Source: Variovorax sp. E3
Lineage (GTDB): Bacteria; Pseudomonadota; Gammaproteobacteria; Burkholderiales; Burkholderiaceae_C
DNA: 64,000 nt
Assembly (NCBI RefSeq): GCF_016082275.1
Contig: NZ_MOWM01000009.1
Span: forward strand, 49,896 to 113,895
Direction: 5' to 3'
Part shown: positions 18,370 to 26,360 of the stretch, in pieces
How positions within the stretch are numbered: the first letter of the stretch is position 1
Layout: each line of letters begins with the position of its first letter
The notes under the pieces: model-generated
Told to the model about the DNA's origin: nothing
The model's database searches: none
The model's input: the letters and a program-made list of their open reading frames with translations, nothing else
Position numbers and translations under genes: made by a program

Positions 18370-19677
18370 TCACATCCACGTCGTGCCGAGCATCGCCAGC
18401 GCGGCAGCCGCCATCACGCCGGTGGCGGCCCAGCCGATGACTTTCCACCGCAAGGGAATGACCAGCTCGCCCATGACCTTGCGGCTCGATCCCGCGAGCA
18501 TCACGCCGGCCATGATCGGCACGGAACTCACCGCGTTGATCACCGCGGCGTAGACCAGTGCCTTCATCGGGTTGACGCCCGACACGCCGATTGCCAACCC
18601 GAGCAGCATGGCTGCCGCAAGGATGCCGTAGAACGCCGGCGCGCCGGCCGCGGGCCGGTCCAGACCCTTGCGCACGCCGAGCATGCTGGCAAGCGCATAG
18701 GCCGCCGAACCCGCCAGCACCGGCAGGGCGAGCAGGCCGGTCCCCACGATGCCGAGCGCGAACAGCACGAACGCGGCATTCCCGGCGATCGGCTTGAGTG
18801 CCTGGGCCGCCTGCGAGGTCGTTTCGATGTGCGTCTGGCCATGGGCATGCAGCGTGGCCGCCGTGGCCAGGATCATGAAGAACGCGACGACGTTGGAAAA
18901 ACCCATGCCGATCCAGGTGTCCGTCTTCAGGCGTCCCAGCTGGGCCGGCGCCTGGTCGGGTGCCCGCTTCAGGGGATGGTCTTGCGGCACGCGCCGGATC
19001 TCCTCGACTTCCTGCGAGGCTTGCCAGAAGAACAGGTACGGGCTGATGGTGGTGCCCAGGATCGCGACGACGGTCGTCACGAACTCCTTGTCCCATTGAA
19101 AGCGAGGCAGCAACGCGCCCTTGAGCGACTCGAGCCAGTCGACGTTCGCGGCGAATGCGACCGCCACATAGGCCAACAGCGAAAGCGTGAGCCACTTGAG
19201 AACGCGCACATAGCGCTCGTAGGGCAGCCAGACCTGCAGCCCGAGCGACAGCAAGCCGAAGAAGATCGCGTAGGCGGCCTTCGGTCCGCCGATCACCAGC
19301 GCGACCACGTCGCCCATCGCGTTCAGGTCGGCGCCCAGGTTGATGACGTTCGCGACGACCAGCGACGCGATCAACAGCCACACCACCGGTGCCGGCCACA
19401 GCCGCGAGAAGGCCTCGGCCAGGCCCTGGCCGCTGACCCGGCCGATGCGCGCGCTGGCCAGCTGGATGCCGACCATGAGGGGGTAGGTCAGCAGCAGCGT
19501 CCATCCCACGCTGTAGCCGAATTGGGCGCCCGCCTGCGAATAGGTGGCGATGCCGCTGGGGTCGTCGTCGGCCGCGCCGGTGATCAGGCCGGGCCCCAGC
19601 TTTGCCAGCCAGCGCTTGTCGGCAGGCGGTGTTTCGCGGGGCGTCGCGAGGCCGACGGGGTCTGGCAAGTCTGTCAT
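18370..19677 (-). CDS. Nramp-family divalent metal transporter homologue with altered metal site
   Basis: 435 residues with about eleven membrane segments. The first helix has GPGLITGAADDDPSGIATYSQAG, written in two parts here as GPGLITGAADDD and PSGIATYSQAG, where classic MntH/Nramp has DPGN. The sixth-helix MPHN-type motif that supplies the selectivity Met is replaced by TTISPYLFFWQASQ. It therefore belongs to an Nramp-like branch lacking the usual Mn/Fe ligands; Mg2+ or another substrate is possible. ATG 19677 is the first Met of the aligned region. A glycosyltransferase gene follows upstream on the same strand, 38 bases away. Confidence 0.85.
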   Translation of the reverse strand: MTDLPDPVGLATPRETPPADKRWLAKLGPGLITGAADDDPSGIATYSQAGAQFGYSVGWTLLLTYPLMVGIQLASARIGRVSGQGLAEAFSRLWPAPVVWLLIASLVVANVINLGADLNAMGDVVALVIGGPKAAYAIFFGLLSLGLQVWLPYERYVRVLKWLTLSLLAYVAVAFAANVDWLESLKGALLPRFQWDKEFVTTVVAILGTTISPYLFFWQASQEVEEIRRVPQDHPLKRAPDQAPAQLGRLKTDTWIGMGFSNVVAFFMILATAATLHAHGQTHIETTSQAAQALKPIAGNAAFVLFALGIVGTGLLALPVLAGSAAYALASMLGVRKGLDRPAAGAPAFYGILAAAMLLGLAIGVSGVNPMKALVYAAVINAVSSVPIMAGVMLAGSSRKVMGELVIPLRWKVIGWAATGVMAAAALAMLGTTWM

Positions 19678-19715
19678 GGCGTGGTCCCGAAGGTGGGCGG
19701 GCGGTGGCTGTCGTA

Positions 19716-20453
19716 TCAGGTCATGGCGCTCGTGCCGCGCACAGGCGCGACGACAGCCTGCGCAAGCCGCTGCGCGACGGCATTCAGCAAGGCGCCCGCG
19801 AATCCGCCGGGCGCTCGCGAGTCGACACGCGCGCTGGTCACGACGCGGGGCAGGGAACTCCAGGCGACACGGTGGCCGGCGGCGGCCAGTGCCGCGACCA
19901 GGGCCGCGACCAGGGCCGCGACCAGGGCCGCGTCTTCGCCGCAGGCCAGGTGCCTGAAGCCGCCAACGCTCCGGTACGCCTCGGCGGACACGCCAAGATT
20001 TGCGCCATGCACATGCCGGTGCCCCTCGCAGTCGAAGTAGGTCTGCTGGAAATGCGCGCGCAGCAACTCGGCGTTGCAGCCGTGGGGCGACCAGTCGTGG
20101 ACACAGACAGTGCCGCAGACCACGTCGGCCTGTACCGCGAGTTGATGGGCCAACCACTTTGCGGAAACCACCGTGTCGGCGTCGGTGAACGCGAGCCACC
20201 TCGCGCCCCGCGCGAGCAGCACCTGTGCGCCGACGGCCCGCGCCATGCCCACGTTGCGACCGCGAATGGACACGGTGAGGGCTCCGCCGGCCGCGGCCAG
20301 CACACCCGTGGCATCGCTGCAGTCGTCCAGCACGACGACAATCTCTACGGGCTCTCCCTGGAGCGCAGGGTGCTCGGCCGCAGTGCGTGCGGCGCCGAGG
20401 CAGGTGGCAATGAGCCGCTCTTCGTTGTGCGCCGGAATGACGATGCCGATCAT
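19716..20453 (-). CDS. Family 2 glycosyltransferase
   Basis: A 245-residue soluble GT-A enzyme: the N-terminal GIVIPAHNEERLI nucleotide-binding strand, VVVLDDCSD, RNVGMARAVGA, the metal-binding FTDADT, and the acceptor-side GEDAALV. It would transfer a sugar from a nucleotide donor. Acceptor unknown. In-frame 12-base tandem repeats (19894-19932) expand the helix after GEDAALV into ALVAALVAALVAALAAA. ATG 20453 begins the first strand. Similar GT2 genes in related bacteria sit with PIG-L deacetylase and methyltransferase genes, none of which is recognisable here. Confidence 0.82.
   Translation of the reverse strand: MIGIVIPAHNEERLIATCLGAARTAAEHPALQGEPVEIVVVLDDCSDATGVLAAAGGALTVSIRGRNVGMARAVGAQVLLARGARWLAFTDADTVVSAKWLAHQLAVQADVVCGTVCVHDWSPHGCNAELLRAHFQQTYFDCEGHRHVHGANLGVSAEAYRSVGGFRHLACGEDAALVAALVAALVAALAAAGHRVAWSSLPRVVTSARVDSRAPGGFAGALLNAVAQRLAQAVVAPVRGTSAMT
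19894..19932. repeat. 12-bp in-frame tandem repeat inside glycosyltransferase gene
   Basis: Three and a quarter perfect copies of GCGACCAGGGCC. On the coding (minus) strand each copy adds Leu-Val-Ala-Ala to a helix of the glycosyltransferase. Twelve is a multiple of three, so copy-number change alters helix length without breaking the frame. Confidence 0.9.
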
Positions 20454-21063
20454 GATCGAGACGCTCCTGGTGCCGGTCCTTGAATGGGGATTGCAAGGAC
20501 CATAGATTTGCACTCGACGGCGCTGCGTCAGGCAAGAGGCGCCGAATTTGTAGGTGTCCGCTTCATCCCCGGCCAGACGAGGCCGCCAGGTCACGCGCCG
20601 TCCGGTGAATGGGTCTCCGAGATGGAGGCTGCCATCAGGCGCGTCGCTTGCGCGAAGCCGCCGCAGCCGCAGCAGCGCCTCGCCGGTGGCCGTGTGTGGC
20701 AACTGGTCGAGCAGCCGGATCTGGTCGGGGCGTTTGCGCTTTCCCGGTCGTGCCTCGTTGTGTGCACACGATCGCGCCAGCAGCGCGCCAGCAGCGCGCC
20801 AGCAGCGCGCCGGCACCACGAAGGCCACGGGCCTTTCGATGAACTGCTCGTCGGGACGCCGACCGCGCAGCATTCCCAGACGCTCAGCACCTCTGAGCAT
20901 CGCTGCCGCGATCCCGAAAGAAGACGTGGCTGAACGAAGGCGGCATGCGACGAAGTCGACCTCTCCTCGCGCGATCGCCAGCAACGCATTGTCTTGACCG
21001 GCTGCAGCAGGCGGGCGTCGGCGCGTGCCGCCCGGCACGCTCTCATCGTCGCTTGATTTGGGC
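20454..21063. other. Intergenic stretch without a confident gene
   Basis: About 600 bases upstream of the glycosyltransferase. Frames are open on both strands because of high GC, but none has a recognisable domain, a good start or consistent codon quality. It holds an 11-bp tandem repeat at 20773-20811. A decayed gene on the minus strand in line with the glycosyltransferase is possible but I cannot name it. Confidence 0.5.
20773..20811. repeat. 11-bp tandem repeat
   Basis: Three perfect copies of CGCGCCAGCAG followed by a partial fourth (CGCGCC then divergence). The unit is not a multiple of three, so each copy would shift any reading frame passing through it. Confidence 0.9.
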
Positions 21064-21084
21064 TAAATTCAGTGCTAAATTTAG
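21062..21084 (+). promoter_or_regulatory. Candidate operator of the toxin-antitoxin operon
   Basis: An AT-rich island 26 bases before the antitoxin start. It contains the inverted repeat TAAATT (21064-21069) and AATTTA (21078-21083), and the same bases form two direct copies of GCTAAATT spaced 12 bases apart. Phd/YefM-type antitoxins bind such palindromes overlapping their own promoter. Confidence 0.5.
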
Positions 21085-21109
21085 ACCCACGTGCGCTCAG
21101 GGGATCTCT

Positions 21110-21388
21110 ATGCCATCCGTTGCCAACATCAAGTCCATCTCTTACTTGAAAAGTCACGCCGCCCAGATTTCCGAAGAGCTGGAGATGAACGGCGCGCCTT
21201 TCTTCATCACGCAGAACGGTGAAGCCAGCATGGTGATTGAAAGCGTCAAGCAGTTTCAGGAAAAAGAGGCACTCATCGCCGCCCTGAGGGTCATGGCATT
21301 GGGCGAAAAAGATCGAACGCAGGGCAAAGGTATTTCCGTGGCTGACTCTCGCGCGCAGTTGGCTGCAGCTCGTCAGCGTCGCAAGTAG
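21110..21388 (+). CDS. Type II antitoxin, Phd/YefM family
   Basis: 92 residues. The N-terminal fold (VANIKSISYLKSHAAQISEEL and then PFFITQNGEASMVIES, each under 22 residues but split here) is the Phd/YefM DNA-binding domain; the C-terminal tail after residue 60 is basic and likely disordered until it wraps the toxin. It neutralises the toxin encoded directly downstream and should repress the operon through the palindrome at 21062-21084. ATG 21110 is the natural start, with AGGGGA nearby upstream. Its stop overlaps the toxin start by one base (TAGTG). Confidence 0.85.
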   Translation: MPSVANIKSISYLKSHAAQISEELEMNGAPFFITQNGEASMVIESVKQFQEKEALIAALRVMALGEKDRTQGKGISVADSRAQLAAARQRRK

Positions 21389-21708
21389 TGGCCCTCTTCA
21401 TTCTTCCCGATGCCCAGAAGGACCTACTCTCGCTGCAGGAGTACATGCTCGACAAATGGAGCGAATCCGACTGGCTCAAGGCTGAGGACGAGATTTTCGA
21501 GAAGCTGGCGCTGGTGGATACGGGTTTTTTGACTGGGACGCCGGTCCAGGAACTTGCATCCGTTGGCATCTTTGACTACCAGAACGTCTTCACCTCGCAC
21601 CACAAGCTGGTCTATCGGCGCATCGCCGACGACACCTTTGTTTATGCCGTCGCGGGGCATCGGCAAGACTATCCAACGCTCTTGATGAAGCGCCTTCTGA
21701 GGGTCTGA
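21388..21708 (+). CDS. Type II toxin, RelE/ParE superfamily
   Basis: 106 residues beginning at GTG 21388. Family features are ILPDAQKDLLSLQEYM at the N-terminus, the strand SVGIFDYQNVFTSHHKLVYR and the C-terminal AVAGHRQDYPTLL, matching ParE/RelE-fold toxins. RelE relatives cleave mRNA on ribosomes, ParE relatives poison gyrase; the sequence does not decide between them. Translation is coupled to the antitoxin by the TAGTG overlap. The pair sits in an accessory patch flanked by decayed genes. Confidence 0.83.
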   Translation: MALFILPDAQKDLLSLQEYMLDKWSESDWLKAEDEIFEKLALVDTGFLTGTPVQELASVGIFDYQNVFTSHHKLVYRRIADDTFVYAVAGHRQDYPTLLMKRLLRV

Positions 21709-22190
21709 GGAGAGGGTATTCGACTTGCCTGCGGCCCTCTACGACATCCTCCCCGTCCACTGCCTGTGGCCGACGGTCGGCGAGGTTGGGTTCAGCAGCC
21801 GCTGCGGGCAGTGGAGGCGCTTCCCTGCAGACCGCGGGCGCCAGGGATGAGCTGCGCAAGCGTTCCAAGGCTCGACAGGTTCGTTGCAGCGCGGCAGGCG
21901 AGGCGTTTACGCGTAGAGTCCAGGTTCGCACAGCCGCAAACCTGCAGGGCAGACCACTGTTCTTACCCCACACCAGCGACGCGCGGCAATCCCGTCGACT
22001 TACGTGGTCGCGATCTCGTGGTTCCTTTGCATCTCAGGGGCAGCACGTCGGCCGGGGCTGCTGCAGAGAGCCGAACGTTAGCTCTTTGTGTGGGGCGCAC
22101 GGGCTGTAGCGGTTGTGCCGAGCTACTGTTTGAGCAGGGCTATGGATTCCAAGGTCAAACGTCAACGGAAGTGTTTGAGGAATTCGTCCT
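21709..22190. other. Intergenic stretch without recognisable gene
   Basis: About 480 bases between the toxin gene and the SDR remnant. Codon quality is poor in all six frames and no start with ribosome site leads into a plausible domain. I see no insertion-sequence ends or tRNA. It is best read as decayed accessory DNA. Confidence 0.5.
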
Positions 22191-22640
22191 TCAGATCTTC
22201 TGCCTTGTCCTTGACATCCAGAAGCTAAGCTTTTGGTGAGAACGCTCGTTGGCCAGGTATGGCGTCGAGGAAAACCACCCGCCATCCACCACGATGTCGG
22301 TGCCTGTGATGTAGGACGACTTTTCGCTCGCAAGGAACAGGGCCGTGTTGTTCATGGCGTTGGACTGCATCTTCTTCATCAGCGGATTCGAAGTCATCGG
22401 CGCTGTGAGATGGGTCTCGATAAAGCCGGGCTGCAGGACGTTGCCGCGGAGCCCCCAATCGGCGTACACATACGCAGCAGAACGCGACAGCTCCTCGACC
22501 GCCCATTTGGAGGAAGAGTAGGCGGTGCTGAAGTTGCCCGTGATGTCCGCGACGGAGCCGATGTTGACGATGGAGCCACCACCCGACGTCGACAGAAACG
22601 ATTGAACACGGCTGCCCATCAAGATCGGCAAGGGATTCGA
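22191..22640 (-). pseudogene. Truncated short-chain dehydrogenase remnant
   Basis: The minus-strand frame contains the C-terminal two thirds of an SDR: GGGSIVNIGSVAD, the active-site pair YSSSKWAVEELSRSAA, LQPGFIETHLT, and ASEKSSYITGTDIVVDGGWF. The N-terminal nucleotide-binding half (TGxxxGIG and NNAG) is absent; the sequence before about residue MGSRVQSF is unrelated low-quality frame. The protein therefore cannot bind cofactor. It lies back to back with an AraC remnant, suggesting a decayed regulator-dehydrogenase pair. Confidence 0.72.
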
Positions 22641-23179
22641 GAACTGCATGTGCGCACTGCTTGATGTCGGAGAGCGCAAAGCGACCTGGATCGTCGTGAA
22701 GCGGAACTCAAAAATGCTGATGGAGGTTTGGATCCTCTCCTTGGCGCTCAAGGGCACCGACGTAGAAGTTCGAGGTTCTGAAATAGAGACAGGGCAGATA
22801 CGTCCGCCACAAGCGGCGTAGGCATGCGGCTCCATTCATGTTTCTTGCCAGGGCGGCGGTCGATCGACGGGTGCTCAAGAAAAGCAGTCCGACACATTCG
22901 TGTGCCGAAGAACTTTGAAGCTCGAAAACTGCGGATCTTTGACCCGGTCTGCAACGACGAATGCGAGGAAGAGTGCGTGTCCTACGCATTCGCAGTTGAA
23001 CAAGCTCAACCGCGTTCTATCCACCGCTTGTGCCAACAATCCTCGGCTAACTGAAGTGAAGATCTAGTGCGGGCTCAAGTCGTTCAATGATCGGCATCCG
23101 TCGGACAGTAACCAGTTAGAGCGGCCTGCCAAGACGATGCGGGTAGCGCTTGACTCGCAAGAAGCTGGTCTTGCCGAAA
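22641..23179. other. Intergenic stretch between two gene remnants
   Basis: About 540 bases of lower GC than the flanks, with scattered stops in all frames. Parts may be the lost N-terminal halves of the SDR remnant (minus strand) and the AraC remnant (plus strand), but I cannot align a domain with confidence. Confidence 0.45.
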
Positions 23180-23606
23180 TCCTTCTGTGTGCTTTAGCGG
23201 AGGAAGTCACCAAAGCGCCGAGGGGGTGCTGCTTGACCTGCTCTGCGCGATGCCCACGAACGGAGTGTTCATGCCGGCTCCCGAGGACGCAAGGAAAGAT
23301 CTCATCGGCGATGATGCTCGGGTCCCTCCGATCGCAAGATCCTGACGCGCGGGGCAAGCGAACTGGGTATGAGCGACGGAACGTTGAATTTGACTGTGCA
23401 CCTCACGTACCGGCCTGAGTTTTGGCCCTGGCGACGCCAGCTGCAGGTGATCGTGACGTTCGCGAGCTCCCCGGTGGCGCGACCGTCCAGCAGGTTGCCA
23501 ATTGCTTGGGCTATGAGTCACCCTCTGCCTTCACAGGATGTTCAAGAAGGTTTTTGGAAAGCCACCCGCCAGCTACGTCGGTGACCGCTTTCGCGTCGGT
23601 GGATGA
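23180..23606 (+). pseudogene. AraC-family transcriptional regulator remnant, multiply frameshifted
   Basis: Pieces of one AraC/XylS-type protein appear in order but in different plus-strand frames: a linker (GVLLDLLCAMP), then ELGMSDGTLNL and WRRQLQV of the first helix-turn-helix, then GGATVQQVANCLGYESPSAF of the second, and finally MFKKVFGKPPASYVGDRF ending at TGA 23604-23606. At least three frame changes and an in-frame stop separate them. The shifts do not follow the GC_ pattern seen elsewhere in the window, so this looks like true decay. The N-terminal cupin is not recognisable. Confidence 0.7.
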
Positions 23607-23664
23607 CACGTGAGTTCAGATCGGCGCGCCGCCCCGGACGCCAGCGGCCATCCAGCAGTCACAC

Positions 23665-24444
23665 TCACCTGTAGGCTCGGGCGTGGGTCACACCACCGTC
23701 CACCACCAGGGTGGCGCCCATGACATAGTCACCTGCGCGCGACGCCAAGAAGATCGCCGCGCCCGCGATGTCCTCTGATGTGCCGATGCGTCTGGCGGGT
23801 ATGTATTCGGACAGCTCGTCGCCGCGGTCGCGTGCGTTGCGGTTCATCTCGGATGGAAACGCACCAGGTGCAATGGCGCTGACCGCGATATTGTCCTGGG
23901 CCAGGCGCAGCGCCATTCGCCGTGTCAGATGGATCAAGCCCGCCTTGCTGGCGACGTAGGAGTAATTCTCCTGAGGGTTGAGCGCGATGCCATCCGTGGA
24001 GGCGATGTTGATGATCTTTCCCACATGCCCCTTGGCCGCAGTGCGCAGCGGCTCGGACAGTGCTTTCGTCAAGAAGAAAGGCGTTTTCAGATTGAGATCA
24101 ACCACCTTGTCCCAACCGCTTTCCGGGAAAGCATCGAAGTCTTCTCCCCAGGCGGCGCCGGCGTTGTTGACCAGGATGTCCAAGGTGGTTTCATGCTGCG
24201 CGTAGGCAGCGGCCAGGGCCTGGCAGCCGGTGACCGTCGAGACGTCGGAGGGCAGCGAGACGCAATGGCCGTTCTTCGACAGTTCCGAAGCCGCCAGATC
24301 GCACGCCGCGGCTTTGCGCGCGCTGATATAGACGCGTGCGCCTTGCGCCAAGAACCCCTCGGCGATCATGCGACCAATACCGCGTGAGCCACCCGTGACG
24401 AGCGCGGTGCGGCCTCGCAGAGAAAAAAGATCTTGCGTCGTCAT
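23665..24444 (-). CDS. SDR family oxidoreductase, RhlG-like
   Basis: 259 residues. The N-terminus FSLRGRTALVTGGSRGIGRMIAEG holds the NADP-binding loop (quoted in parts: TGGSRGIGRMIAEG), followed by ISARKAAACD, NNAGAAWGEDFDAFPESGWDKV, an active-site Ser (NIASTDG) and YSYVASKAG. The spacing and phrases SARK, GWDKV and APGAFPSEM resemble RhlG, a beta-ketoacyl reductase-like enzyme. Substrate unknown; a 3-hydroxyacyl compound is a reasonable guess given neighbouring CoA-metabolism genes. ATG 24444 is chosen over an upstream frame extension because it precedes the Rossmann start and has AAGG upstream. Confidence 0.86.
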   Translation of the reverse strand: MTTQDLFSLRGRTALVTGGSRGIGRMIAEGFLAQGARVYISARKAAACDLAASELSKNGHCVSLPSDVSTVTGCQALAAAYAQHETTLDILVNNAGAAWGEDFDAFPESGWDKVVDLNLKTPFFLTKALSEPLRTAAKGHVGKIINIASTDGIALNPQENYSYVASKAGLIHLTRRMALRLAQDNIAVSAIAPGAFPSEMNRNARDRGDELSEYIPARRIGTSEDIAGAAIFLASRAGDYVMGATLVVDGGVTHARAYR

Positions 24445-24693
24445 CGCGATGCCTTGGCCGTGGTGTTCTTGCGCATGTGAAATAACTCCTGTCTGACTTC
24501 TGGGCGCCAAAAGATGTAAGGCCCTGCCGGAGAAGGACCATGGGGCCTTTGGCGCAGAGCTGGCGTCCTTTGCTCGCCGGCTGGCTCATCGGCGGCGCGC
24601 CAGCTTCGTGGCCACCGGCCCTTCGCCCCGCTGTCTTCAGAACTGCCGCGCCGGCAGTTTGGTGAGATCAGCCCGCGTCGAGAAGGGCTCGCC

Positions 24694-25812
24694 TCACGTA
24701 GCGGTGCCATCCAACAGCCGGCGAGCAGTTCGAGTGAAGTGCACTTCCCGGACCGTCCACTGGTCGTCGCCTGTGCGAGCCACGTTCGCAAAAATTCCGA
24801 TCACGCCGCTGGGATGACCGATGCGGATGCGCGTGGGACCGGTATGACTTAATCGCGCCTCGGCAGGAATCGTCCCTGCGATCTGTGCGGCCACGGACAG
24901 GCACACCGAGCCGCCGCCCGGAAAAGCCTTGTGCATCGCACCGCCATTGAGAACCATGCGCGCAACGAAGTCGATCTCCGACGACTGGACGATTCGATCG
25001 CCGCCGATGGTGCGGTAGTCCTGCGCCGCGCCGATGAGGATCTGGTAGGGCGTGAGGGTTCCTGACGCTGGCAGGTTGCAGCGATCGGCGGCCCAGCGCC
25101 GCACCTCCTCGGCCATTTCGTAGATATCGGGGCTGAGTTGACCGGGAAGCTCGGTGCCGATAACGCCGAGATCCGCCGCGCGGATGAACACACACGCCGT
25201 GCCCACATCGACGATCGAGACGGGTATCTCGCGGCCGAGTTGGGAGACGTAGACCGAATCACGTGCCTGCCCGGTGGGCAGCAATCTGCCGGTGGTGGCG
25301 CCGCTGGTGCCGGAGTAGTCCAGCGCGACCTCGGCGCCCCTGGCGGGCACCCCATCCACTTCGGTGTCGCCCTCCACGCGCGGCTCGCCGTGCGCACATT
25401 GCACGACCATGCGCAGAATCTTGCCGGTGTTGGTGTTGTGCACCCGCACGGTGGTGGCGGGCTCCTGCACGGGAATCAACCGCTCCTGCAGTGCGTAGAC
25501 CCCGGTGGCCGACGAGATGTTGCCGCAGACGATCTCGAAGCTCACGCTGGGCTGATCGATCCCGATCTGCACGAAGGTGTAGTCGATGTCTGCGTCAGGC
25601 CGTGACGGCGGTCCAATGATCGCGCATTTGCTTGTGAGGATGTCGGCGCCTCCCAGCCCGTCGATCTGGCGCACGTCCGGGCTGCCGAACAGAGCCAGAA
25701 GGAAGCGCTGCAGCGCCTGCGGATCGGAGGGCACGTCACGCCGTGCGAGAAAAACAGCCTTGCTGGTGCCGCCGCGCATCAAGGTGACCGGAACGCTCAT
25801 TTGTTCTTTCAT
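24694..25812 (-). CDS. PrpF-family isomerase (AcnD accessory / 4-oxalomesaconate tautomerase-like)
   Basis: 372 residues of the PrpF fold, two diaminopimelate-epimerase-like halves. Signatures are MRGGTSKAVFL at the start, IDGLGGADILTSKCAII (with the catalytic Cys region), CGNISSATGVYA with the first-half Cys, and GGAMHKAFPGGGS. PrpF isomerises 2-methylaconitate in the methylcitrate cycle, and close relatives tautomerise 4-oxalomesaconate in gallate breakdown. There is no prpB, prpC or acnD next to it, so a role on an unsaturated dicarboxylate from the adjacent catabolic block is more likely. An alternative start lies four codons in (25800). Confidence 0.85.
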   Translation of the reverse strand: MKEQMSVPVTLMRGGTSKAVFLARRDVPSDPQALQRFLLALFGSPDVRQIDGLGGADILTSKCAIIGPPSRPDADIDYTFVQIGIDQPSVSFEIVCGNISSATGVYALQERLIPVQEPATTVRVHNTNTGKILRMVVQCAHGEPRVEGDTEVDGVPARGAEVALDYSGTSGATTGRLLPTGQARDSVYVSQLGREIPVSIVDVGTACVFIRAADLGVIGTELPGQLSPDIYEMAEEVRRWAADRCNLPASGTLTPYQILIGAAQDYRTIGGDRIVQSSEIDFVARMVLNGGAMHKAFPGGGSVCLSVAAQIAGTIPAEARLSHTGPTRIRIGHPSGVIGIFANVARTGDDQWTVREVHFTRTARRLLDGTAT

Positions 25813-25999
25813 TCATTCAGTATGCGCGTGCGCATGGCGTGCGTCCTTGCAGTTTGGCTGCGCTCGCTTTAGCAGAACTACACGCTTGAAACGCTTTAGG
25901 AAGGCTAAAGAGTGCGCAGCACAAATCCAATGACCGGGCGGCGCGGGGTCACCACACTTCCTGTTGTCGTGGCCATCGCCACCGGAACAGGAGACACCT

Positions 26000-26359
26000 T
26001 TGAAGATCATCAAGCGTACGGATTCCCACATCCGTGACACCCCTGGCGGCATGGTGCTTGTGGCCACCCAGGCAGGCGGACAGCCCCCCCAGTTTCCGCC
26101 GATCGAATTCGTCCACAACGACCAGCCGGTCGAGGAAATCGAGCTCGGACCGACCGGGTCCCTCTACAGCTTCACCGTGGTCCATCCCGGCAAGGACAAG
26201 CCTGCCTACGGCCTGGCGATGGTCGACTTCGAGTCGGGGGTTCGCGCCTTCGGTCGGCTCCTCTTCGATGGAAGCCCGCCTGCGATCGAAAGCCGCGTGC
26301 GCGTGGTGCCTTTCACGTTGCCCGACGGCACCCCCGACTACGCCTTTCAGGAGCAATGA
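26000..26359 (+). CDS. DUF35/OB-fold acyl-CoA-associated protein lacking the zinc ribbon
   Basis: 119 residues from TTG 26000, chosen because AGGAG stands about 8 bases before it. The OB-fold part of DUF35 proteins is visible (EELGPTGSLYSFTVVHPG, AYGLAMVDFESGVRAFGRL, VRVVPFTLPDGTPDYAFQ). The N-terminal Cys4 rubredoxin-like ribbon of typical family members is absent. DUF35 proteins pair with non-condensing thiolases and channel acyl-CoA; the thiolase starts one base after this gene's stop, so they surely act together. Confidence 0.8.
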   Translation: MKIIKRTDSHIRDTPGGMVLVATQAGGQPPQFPPIEFVHNDQPVEEIELGPTGSLYSFTVVHPGKDKPAYGLAMVDFESGVRAFGRLLFDGSPPAIESRVRVVPFTLPDGTPDYAFQEQ

Positions 26360-26360
26360 A

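Noticed and set aside
19894..19932. Possible CRISPR-like short repeat array
   Set aside because: The units are contiguous 12-mers without spacers and lie in frame inside a glycosyltransferase.
22641..23179. Small plus-strand frames such as 22824-23054
   Set aside because: No domain, poor codon use, in a stretch with gene remnants on both sides.
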